Origin: Clostridium sp. 26_22
GTDB lineage: Bacteria > Bacillota > Clostridia > TANB77 > CAG-508
Direction of reading: 5' to 3'
Length of the DNA: 64,000 bases
Assembly (NCBI GenBank): GCA_001916005.1
Contig: MNRP01000045.1
Location: 1 to 64,000, forward strand
Numbering within the stretch: position 1 is the first letter of the stretch; the number at the start of each line of letters is the position of its first letter. This document shows, in pieces, positions 57,430 through 64,000 of this stretch. The notes beneath the pieces are model-generated. The model searched no databases, had not been told where the DNA came from, and saw only the letters and a list, made by a program, of their open reading frames with translations. The translations under genes and the position numbers were made by a program.

Positions 57430-57503
57430 CGATATACTTATTATTTTGCAAAAATTTCCAAAAAAGGAATTTAATAAAGATAAAAACAGTAGGAGGTGCT
57501 ATT

Positions 57504-57638
57504 ATGAAAAGAACATTTCAACCAAAAACAAGACAAGAACAAAGAGAACACGGATTTATGAAAAGAATGAAAACTAGAGCTGGCAGAAACGTTTTAAAAG
57601 CTAGAAGAGCAAAAGGTAGAAAAAAATTAAGTGCTTAA
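57504..57638 (+). CDS. rpmH: 50S ribosomal protein L34
   Basis: 44 aa, very basic, with the complete L34 pattern: M-K-R-T-F-Q-P, then G-F-M-K-R-M, R-A-G-R-N-V-L, and R-R-A-K-G-R-K-K-L-S. AGGAGGTG site upstream. First gene of the rpmH-rnpA-yidD-yidC-jag-mnmE-mnmG run. Confidence 0.98.
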   Translation: MKRTFQPKTRQEQREHGFMKRMKTRAGRNVLKARRAKGRKKLSA

Positions 57639-57729
57639 TTTTATATTAAATTTGGCATGAATCTTTTAATGATTCTTGCCTTTTAATATAAAGTTTTTTC
57701 ATTTGCCTTTTAAGAAAGGGACGAACATA

Positions 57730-58092
57730 ATGAAAAAAACTAAAATGCTAAAAAAAAATTATGAATTTAGAAAAGTTTTATCAAAAGGAAAATATTATTC
57801 AGGAAAAAATATAGAAGCATATGTACTAGAAAATAACAAAAAAGATTGCAATTTTTTAGGACTAGCGATAAGTGTCAAAACTGCTAAAGCCGTAAAGAGA
57901 AATATGATAAAAAGACTCCTTAGAGAAAATTATAAAATATTTGAAAATGATATTATCAATGGAGTAAGTATAGTATTTTTATGGAAAAAGGGAATAGATA
58001 CAAAGAATGCTCAATTTAATAATATAAAAGATGATATGAATTATATTTTTGATAAAGCAAATTTAAAAATAGATAAAGCTCAGCAAATTTAG
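57730..58092 (+). CDS. rnpA: Ribonuclease P protein component
   Basis: 120 aa. The RNR-like motif V-K-R-N-M-I-K-R-L-L-R-E (about 60-71) and N-terminal Y-E-F-R-K-V-L identify RnpA, which binds RNase P RNA for tRNA 5' maturation. I start at ATG 57730 (M-K-K-T-K) with AAAGGGA upstream; a longer in-frame start at 57676 lacks family support. Confidence 0.95.
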   Translation: MKKTKMLKKNYEFRKVLSKGKYYSGKNIEAYVLENNKKDCNFLGLAISVKTAKAVKRNMIKRLLRENYKIFENDIINGVSIVFLWKKGIDTKNAQFNNIKDDMNYIFDKANLKIDKAQQI

Positions 58093-58110
58093 TTAATTAG
58101 GGAAAAATAA

Positions 58111-58329
58111 ATGAAAAAAATATTGATTAAAATAATTAATTTTTATCAAAAACATATTTCTTTATGGTTGCAAACCAAAAATATAAATTGTAAATTTTAT
58201 CCGACTTGCTCTGAATATACAAAGCAAGCTATTGAAAAATATGGTGGAATAAAAGGTACATTTTTAGGAATTTGTAGAATTTTAAGATGCAATCCTTTTT
58301 CAAAAGGAGGGTATGACCCGTTAAAATGA
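58111..58329 (+). CDS. yidD: Membrane protein insertion efficiency factor YidD
   Basis: 72 aa with the characteristic F-Y-P-T-C-S-E-Y-T motif and R-C-N-P-F-S-K-G-G-Y-D-P-L end. Small amphipathic protein thought to help YidC. Position between rnpA and yidC is standard. Confidence 0.96.
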   Translation: MKKILIKIINFYQKHISLWLQTKNINCKFYPTCSEYTKQAIEKYGGIKGTFLGICRILRCNPFSKGGYDPLK

Positions 58330-58345
58330 GCTAGGAGGAGTTAAG

Positions 58346-59215
58346 ATGTTTCAATTTTTTGCAAACATTTTTGGCTATTTATTAGATATTATAAATCAAT
58401 TTGTAAATAATTATGGTTTAGCTATAATTTTATTTACAGCTATAATAAAATTAATAATGTTGCCACTATCTATCAAACAACAACGATCTATGAAGAAAAA
58501 TGCAGAACTTCAAGAAAAATTGAAAGTAATACAATTTAAATATAAAAATGATCCAGAAAAACTAAATAAAGAAACAATGGATTTATATAAACAAGAAAAA
58601 ATGAGTCCATTTAGTGGATGTTTTAGTGCAATAATACAATTTATTTTATTAATATCAATTTTCTATATGGTTAGATTCCCATTAACATATATGGAAAAAG
58701 TAGATAAAACCAAAATAGATACATATACACAGCAAATAAAAGATGCTGGAATGGACGTAAGTCAAGCATATTCTGAAATTGATATAATAAGAGAAATTGA
58801 TTTTCTAAGAGAAAATAATCCAGAAGATGAAACATTAAAAAATATTAATATAAATATGAATTTCTTAGGGTTAGATTTAAGTAAAATACCACAACAAAAT
58901 TTAGCAGATTGGACAGTTTATATAATACCAATTTTATATATTTTATCAACATTTGTATCAATGAGGTTAACGACTTCAATGCAAAATGCAAATAAAGATA
59001 AGAAAGAATTAACAGATGGCGAAAATAAAGAGACAGAAAGAAATGAAATGGAAGATGCAATGGATCAATCAAACAAAATGATGTCTTGGATGATGCCAAT
59101 AATGTCTGTTTCAATATCATTAGTAGCACCATTAGGACTAGCTTTATATTGGCTTGTAAATAATATATTAATGATAGGTGAAAGATTGGTTTTAAATAAA
59201 GTTGTAAAAGATTAA
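58346..59215 (+). CDS. yidC: YidC/OxaA membrane protein insertase
   Basis: 289 aa, short Gram-positive form without the large periplasmic domain. Five predicted membrane helices. A conserved opening helix with L-A-I-I-L-F-T-A-I-I-K-L-I and the cytoplasmic K-Q-Q-R-S-M-K-K segment match YidC. No lipobox Cys at the N-terminus is apparent. A loop of about 60 residues (115-180) is longer than usual. Confidence 0.93.
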   Translation: MFQFFANIFGYLLDIINQFVNNYGLAIILFTAIIKLIMLPLSIKQQRSMKKNAELQEKLKVIQFKYKNDPEKLNKETMDLYKQEKMSPFSGCFSAIIQFILLISIFYMVRFPLTYMEKVDKTKIDTYTQQIKDAGMDVSQAYSEIDIIREIDFLRENNPEDETLKNININMNFLGLDLSKIPQQNLADWTVYIIPILYILSTFVSMRLTTSMQNANKDKKELTDGENKETERNEMEDAMDQSNKMMSWMMPIMSVSISLVAPLGLALYWLVNNILMIGERLVLNKVVKD

Positions 59216-59257
59216 AATATTATTTTTATATTGTTTTTCATGGAAAGGGATGGAAAG

Positions 59258-59953
59258 ATGGAGAAAAGTATTATTTCAGAAGGAAAAACAACAAATGAAG
59301 CAATAGAAAAAGGTTTAAAAATTTTAAATGTATCAAAAAATAAAGTTGATATAAAAGTGTTAGAAAATGAAGAAAAAAGAAGTTTTTTCAGTATTTTAAC
59401 ACCTAGAGTAGTAAAGGTTCAACTAACATTAAAAGATGTAGAAGAAGAACATAAAATTGTTAAAAAAGAAATTAATTTAAGCCAAGAAGAACAAGATATT
59501 GCAGTAAAAAATGTAGAAGAATTCTTAAAAGAATTTTTAAATAAATTAGAAAAAGATGAAAAAATAGAATACTCTATAAAAGCTGATAAATCAGGAGTAT
59601 ATGTAAATATTAATGATAAAAATTTAGGCTATTTAATAGGGTATAGGGGAGAAACATTATATGCTTTACAAAATGTTTTATCAGCAATAGCTGGTAAAAA
59701 AATAGAAAATAAAGTTAGAGTTTTTCTTGATATAGAGAGCTATAGAGCAAAAAGAGAAAAAACATTAGAAGAATTAGCTGAAAAAATATCAAAAACAGTT
59801 ATAAAAACTAAAAAATCTATTACTTTAGAGCCAATGCAAGCATATGAAAGAAAAATTATACACAGTAAGTTACAAAATAATGAATTAGTAACAACTAAAA
59901 GTATAGGAGAAGAACCACGTAGAAGAGTGGTAATATCATTAAAAAATAAATAA
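59258..59953 (+). CDS. jag: RNA-binding protein Jag/KhpB
   Basis: 231 aa: Jag-N domain (E-G-K-T-T-N-E-A-I-E-K-G-L), a linker, a KH domain with L-I-G-Y-R-G-E-T-L-Y-A-L-Q around residue 130-142, and an R3H domain at the end (M-Q-A-Y-E-R-K-I-I-H). Binds RNA and is linked to cell-shape and elongation control. The start at 59258 fits the Jag-N alignment; ATG 59240 is an alternative. Confidence 0.92.
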   Translation: MEKSIISEGKTTNEAIEKGLKILNVSKNKVDIKVLENEEKRSFFSILTPRVVKVQLTLKDVEEEHKIVKKEINLSQEEQDIAVKNVEEFLKEFLNKLEKDEKIEYSIKADKSGVYVNINDKNLGYLIGYRGETLYALQNVLSAIAGKKIENKVRVFLDIESYRAKREKTLEELAEKISKTVIKTKKSITLEPMQAYERKIIHSKLQNNELVTTKSIGEEPRRRVVISLKNK

Positions 59954-60099
59954 AATAATAAAAATCAGAGGTCAAAGGTCGATTTTTACTTTAAAAGTAA
60001 TTTTCTATCTTTGGCTTTTATTTTGTTAAAAGGCTTTTCAAAAGTTACATAATGTGGTAAAATATTTGAAGTGAAAAATAAAAAAGGAGAAAATAAATA

Positions 60100-61471
60100 A
60101 TGAGTACAATAGCATCAATATCTACGGCTCCACGGAATTGGTGGAATTGGTATTGTTAGAATAAGTGGTGAAAACTGCTTTGAAGTTTTAAGAAAAATTT
60201 TTGTTCCAAAAAAAGATGAACCTATTGAAAATATAAAGGGTTACACTATGAAATATGGACATATTGTTGATAATAGTGAAATTATAGATGAAGTATTAGT
60301 TACATATTTTAAAAAACCAAAGAGTTATACTACTGAAGATATGTGCGAAATAAATACTCATGGAGGAAACATTGTAACTAGAAAAATATTAGAACTTTGC
60401 TTAAAGAGCGGCGCAAACCTTGCGGAACCGGGTGAATTCACAAAGAGAGCATTTTTAAATGGAAGAATAGATTTGTTACAAGCAGAATCAGTTATAGACG
60501 TAATTAATGCAAAATCAGAAAGAGAAGCAAAGACTGGAATTAAGCAATTAGAAGGAATATTATCTAAAAAAATAAATGAAATAAAGCAAGAAATATTAGA
60601 TGTAATGGTAAATGTAGATGTAAGTATAGATTATCCAGAATATGATGTTGAAGAAGTTACATATCAAGAAATATCTAATATGCTTATTAGTGTAAAAGAA
60701 AAATTAGAAAAATTAGAAAAAAGCTTTGATAATGGTAAATTAATAAAAGAAGGAATAAAAACAGCTATTATAGGGAAGCCAAATGCTGGAAAATCTTCAT
60801 TATTAAATGCTATTTTAAAAGAAGACAGAGCTATTGTTACTGAATATGAAGGTACAACAAGAGATACAATTGAGGAATTTGTTAATATCGAGGGGATTCC
60901 TTTAAAACTTATAGATACAGCAGGAATAAGAAATGCAAAGGATGAAGTAGAAAAAATAGGAATAGCAAAATCTAGAGAAATAGCAAAAGAAGCAGATTTA
61001 ATTATAGCAATATTTGATAGTACTAAAGAATTGTCACCAGAAGACCTTGAAATCCTTGATTTAATAAAAGGTAAGAAATCTATAGTAATATTAAATAAAA
61101 TCGATTTAAATGCCATTTTAAGCGAAAATGACGATAGATTTACAAATGTAAGTGAGAATATTTTGAAATTATCTGCACTAAATGGGGAAGGATTAGAAAA
61201 ATTATATGAAACTATTTCTAAAATGTTTAGTTTAAATGAAATAAATTTAGATAATGAAATAGTTATAACAAACCTAAGACATAAAAATCTAATTTCAAAA
61301 GCATTAATCAATGTAAAAAAATCTGAAGAAGCAATAGAACAAAATATGCCTGTTGATATTATTGCAATATTTATAAAAGATATTTTAGAAGATTTGGGAA
61401 ATATAACAGGAGATGTTGTAACAGATGATATTATTAATGAAATTTTTTCTAAGTTTTGCTTAGGAAAATAG
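60100..61471 (+). pseudogene. mnmE: tRNA modification GTPase MnmE, frameshifted by one extra C
   Basis: From ATG 60100 the frame reads S-T-I-A-S-I-S-T-A-P, then an extra C at 60133 breaks it. Without that C it continues G-I-G-G-I-G-I-V-R-I-S-G, the highly conserved MnmE N-terminus, and stays open to 61471 (about 456 aa). The rest is complete: formyl-THF-binding region, G1 motif G-K-P-N-A-G-K-S-S, G3 D-T-A-G-I and the C-terminal C-L-G-K. MnmE and MnmG together modify U34 of several tRNAs. mnmG follows and is intact, so a sequence error is more likely than a real loss. Confidence 0.92.
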
Positions 61472-61871
61472 ATTATAAAATTAATTACGAGAATCAAAAA
61501 TAAGCTATTTTTAATAAGAAACAATGTAATTTTATATCAAAAACACAAAAAACAAAATATGGACAAAATAATGCCAAATTTAATTATAGTTATAAGAAAT
61601 TGGAAAAACCGGAATACAATCAGTGGAAAAAGTTATTAATAGTGAAACAAATTAAGAAATGAATTAAAAAACAAATATATAAAAAATAAAATAATTAACA
61701 TAAAACAGATAGATTAACTTAAAAGTTAATATAAAACTAAAATTACTTAACCTATGATTTAACTTAATTTGATTTAATAAATATATAAAAAGTATATTAA
61801 CTATTAAGTAAATATTGTTTCAAAGCGCTGGTAGAACGGGGTTTCCTGTTTCATATGAAAAGGAGAAAAAG
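61472..61871 (+). other. 400-bp mnmE-mnmG gap with a GC-richer leader segment
   Basis: Almost wholly A/T with no gene. The exception is 61822-61850, which holds AGCGCTGGTAGAACGGGG followed by TTTCC, 20-50 nt before the mnmG start. A short frame M-F-Q-S-A-G-R-T-G-F in phase with mnmG crosses it. It may be a leader regulatory element. Confidence 0.4.
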
Positions 61872-63746
61872 ATGAGTTATTATGCAGGAGATTATGATAT
61901 AGCAGTTATAGGTGCTGGTCATGCAGGATGTGAAGCTGGATTGGCAGCTGCTAGATTAGGAATGAAAACATTAGTATTTTCTATTAGTTTGGAAGCTGTG
62001 GCAAATATGCCATGTAATCCACATATAGGAGGAAGTTCAAAAGGACATTTAGTTAGAGAAATAGATGCACTTGGGGGAGAAATGGGGAAAAACATAGACA
62101 AAACTATGATTCAAATTAAAATGTTAAATACATCTAAAGGACCAGCTGTACATTCTCTAAGAGCACAAGCTGACAGAAAAAGATATCATATGGAAATGAA
62201 ACATACTTTAGAAAAACAAGAGAACCTATATTTAAAACAGGGAGAAATTGTGGATATTAAAGTTGAAAATGGCAAAGTAACGGCGGTTGAAACTAGTGTT
62301 GGAGCAATTTATGGAGTAAAAGCTGTTATTGTTGCAACAGGAACATATTTAAAAGGAAAAATATTCATGGGAGAATTTTCACAAGAAAGTGGACCAGATG
62401 GTGTTTCTGCTGCAAATAAATTATCTGATGCTTTAAAAAGAATAGGTGTTGATTTAGTTAGATTTAAGACCGGAACACCTGCAAGAATAAATAAAAGAAG
62501 CATTGACTTTAGTAAAATGGAGGTTCAAAAAGGTGATACAGAGATAGTTCCGTTTTCTTTTGAAGATGAAGTGAAAGATTTAAAACAAGTAGATTGCTAT
62601 CTAACTTATACAAATGAAGAAACACATAAAATAATTAGAGATAATCTACATAGATCACCATTATATGCAGGAAAAATAGAAGGTACAGGGCCTAGATATT
62701 GCCCATCTATAGAAGATAAAGTTGTTAGATTTAGCGATAAACCAAGACATCAAGCATTTGTTGAACCAGTAGGTATGGACACAGATGAAATGTATATACA
62801 AGGACTAAGCTCTTCTTTACCAGAAGAAGTACAAATTGCTTTTTATAGAACAATACCAGGACTAGAAAATGCTGAATTTACAAGATCTGCATATGCAATT
62901 GAATATGATTGTATAAATCCATCAAATTTAAAACTTTCTTTAGAATATAAAGGAATTGAAGGCTTATTTATGGCAGGTCAAACAAATGGAACATCTGGCT
63001 ATGAAGAGGCTGCTTGTCAAGGATTAATTGCAGGAATAAATGCTTCACAAAAAATAAAAGGAAAAGAACCTGTGATTTTAGATAGAAGCCAAGGCTATAT
63101 AGGTGTATTAATTGATGATATTGTAACAAAAGGGACAAATGAACCATATAGAATGATGACTTCTAGAGCTGAATATAGGCTACTTTTAAGACAAGATAAT
63201 GCAGATTTGAGATTAACAGAGATAGGGCATGAAGTTGGATTGATTTCAGATGAAAGATATCAAAAATTTTTAAATAAAAAAGCTAATATTGAAAAAGAAA
63301 TTCAAAGATTAAAAGATGAAACTGTAAAACCAACAGAAAAAGTAAATGAATTACTAAAAAAATACGGAACTACAGAACTATCAACAGGTACAAAGATGTC
63401 AGAATTATTAAAAAGAACAGAATTAGACTATAATAAACTTGCTCCAATAGATGAAAATAGACCAGAATTAACGCTACAAGAGAAAGAAGAAGTAGAAATT
63501 CAAATAAAATATGAAGGTTATATAAAAATGCAAGAAGCTCAAGTAGAAAAATTTAAGAAATTAGAAACAAAATTATTACCAGAAGAGTTAGACTATGAAC
63601 AAATAAAGGGATTAAGCTTAGAAGCAAGACAAAAACTAAATAAGTTCAAACCACGTTCTATAGGCCAAGCTTCAAGAATTTCAGGAGTTTCTCCTGCTGA
63701 CATATCTGTATTATTAATATATTTACAAGTAAATAAAAATAATTAA
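61872..63746 (+). CDS. mnmG: tRNA uridine-5-carboxymethylaminomethyl modification enzyme MnmG
   Basis: 624 aa FAD protein. Rossmann motif G-A-G-H-A-G-C-E-A near 14-22, N-M-P-C-N-P-H-I-G-G-S-S-K-G conserved segment, and G-T-G-P-R-Y-C-P-S-I-E-D-K. Partner of MnmE. I start at ATG 61872 (M-S-Y-Y-A-G) with AAAAGGAG upstream; the frame extends back to 61815 across the leader but without a better site. Confidence 0.95.
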   Translation: MSYYAGDYDIAVIGAGHAGCEAGLAAARLGMKTLVFSISLEAVANMPCNPHIGGSSKGHLVREIDALGGEMGKNIDKTMIQIKMLNTSKGPAVHSLRAQADRKRYHMEMKHTLEKQENLYLKQGEIVDIKVENGKVTAVETSVGAIYGVKAVIVATGTYLKGKIFMGEFSQESGPDGVSAANKLSDALKRIGVDLVRFKTGTPARINKRSIDFSKMEVQKGDTEIVPFSFEDEVKDLKQVDCYLTYTNEETHKIIRDNLHRSPLYAGKIEGTGPRYCPSIEDKVVRFSDKPRHQAFVEPVGMDTDEMYIQGLSSSLPEEVQIAFYRTIPGLENAEFTRSAYAIEYDCINPSNLKLSLEYKGIEGLFMAGQTNGTSGYEEAACQGLIAGINASQKIKGKEPVILDRSQGYIGVLIDDIVTKGTNEPYRMMTSRAEYRLLLRQDNADLRLTEIGHEVGLISDERYQKFLNKKANIEKEIQRLKDETVKPTEKVNELLKKYGTTELSTGTKMSELLKRTELDYNKLAPIDENRPELTLQEKEEVEIQIKYEGYIKMQEAQVEKFKKLETKLLPEELDYEQIKGLSLEARQKLNKFKPRSIGQASRISGVSPADISVLLIYLQVNKNN

Positions 63747-63759
63747 AGGATTGAAAATA

Positions 63760-64000
63760 ATGGAAATAAATGAATTTAAAGAAATAATGAATGAAAATGC
63801 AAAAAAAATTAATATAGAGTTTAATGAAAAACAATTAGAGCAATTTTTTGAATATATGAACTTATTAATAGAATGGAACGAAAAAATAAACTTAACAGCT
63901 ATAACAGAACCAAAAGAAATAATAATAAAGCATTTTATTGATTCATTAACAATAAATAAATACATAGAAAAAAATAATAAAATAGTAGATGTTGGTACAG
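63760..64000 (+). CDS. rsmG: 16S rRNA m7G527 methyltransferase RsmG (partial)
   Basis: The first 80 codons of RsmG, running off the window end. Visible are N-L-T-A-I near residue 45, H-F-I-D-S-L and V-D-V-G-T-G at the start of the SAM-binding site. 14 bp after mnmG in the usual order. Confidence 0.92.
   Translation, partial: MEINEFKEIMNENAKKINIEFNEKQLEQFFEYMNLLIEWNEKINLTAITEPKEIIIKHFIDSLTINKYIEKNNKIVDVGT

Overview
The window is a very AT-rich, low-GC Firmicutes-type chromosome segment, most likely from an anaerobic, possibly gut-associated, Clostridia lineage. The main evidence is the replication-origin gene order: dnaA-dnaN-recF-gyrB-(insert)-gyrA on the minus strand and rpmH-rnpA-yidD-yidC-jag-mnmE-mnmG-rsmG on the plus strand, with DnaA-box clusters on both sides of dnaA (about 55.43-55.62 and 57.08-57.35 kb). 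AAGGAGG-type ribosome sites and A/T-ending codons agree. Nothing in the window identifies a species.

Left part (0-13.8 kb) is accessory: a Nudix hydrolase, an 85-bp perfect-armed inverted repeat, a nucleotidyltransferase, and a phosphatase and a phosphoesterase that each carry one extra C. A mobilizable element remnant follows (MobC-like protein, relaxase, candidate oriT, RepA-like initiator with four TTCTAGAA palindromes), beside divergent tRNA-Pro and tRNA-Arg. Then come a two-deaminase operon (CDA-fold deaminase plus an 834-aa adenosine-deaminase-like protein with an extra C-terminal Rossmann-like domain), an M23 peptidase, a maltose-acetyltransferase-like enzyme, a candidate type I toxin-antitoxin locus, a TsaC remnant and an HtrA protease.

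The middle (13.9-36.1 kb) opens with a 7.5-kb two-module NRPS (C-A-T-C-A-T-R) ending in a thioester reductase, followed by a 7TM histidine kinase and an HD-GYP response regulator. Housekeeping and envelope genes follow: tex, a DUF975-like membrane protein, an ABC-F ATPase, CapA, CorA, VanW, a CBM protein, an SDR and a DUF1858 protein. There are tRNA-Lys(CTT), tRNA-Thr, tRNA-Lys(TTT) and an internally deleted tRNA-Glu.

From 36.2 to 50.7 kb a minimal type IV secretion system lies in two blocks on either side of dnaD, dnaC and gyrA. VirD4, VirB2-like, VirB6-like and PrgI/VirB3-like genes are on the plus strand; VirB4, its N-terminal partner, a CpaE/ParA-like protein, a helical protein and a prepilin-like protein are on the minus strand. 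Several of these genes have a strong Shine-Dalgarno site but no ATG, GTG or TTG in reach, so they appear to start at AUU or AUA. Between this block and gyrB is a 485-nt gene-free stretch that folds as a candidate large structured RNA: a 20-bp long-range helix rich in G-U pairs, repeated GAGCAAAG motifs each preceding a hairpin, and a terminator.

The right end (50.7-64 kb) is the origin region, with an AT-rich duplicated element where the S4-domain gene usually sits between dnaN and recF. Four genes in the window (phosphatase, phosphoesterase, dnaC, mnmE) are broken by the same lesion, one extra C immediately before GG. That two of them are normally essential or widely conserved suggests a systematic sequence error rather than true pseudogenes.
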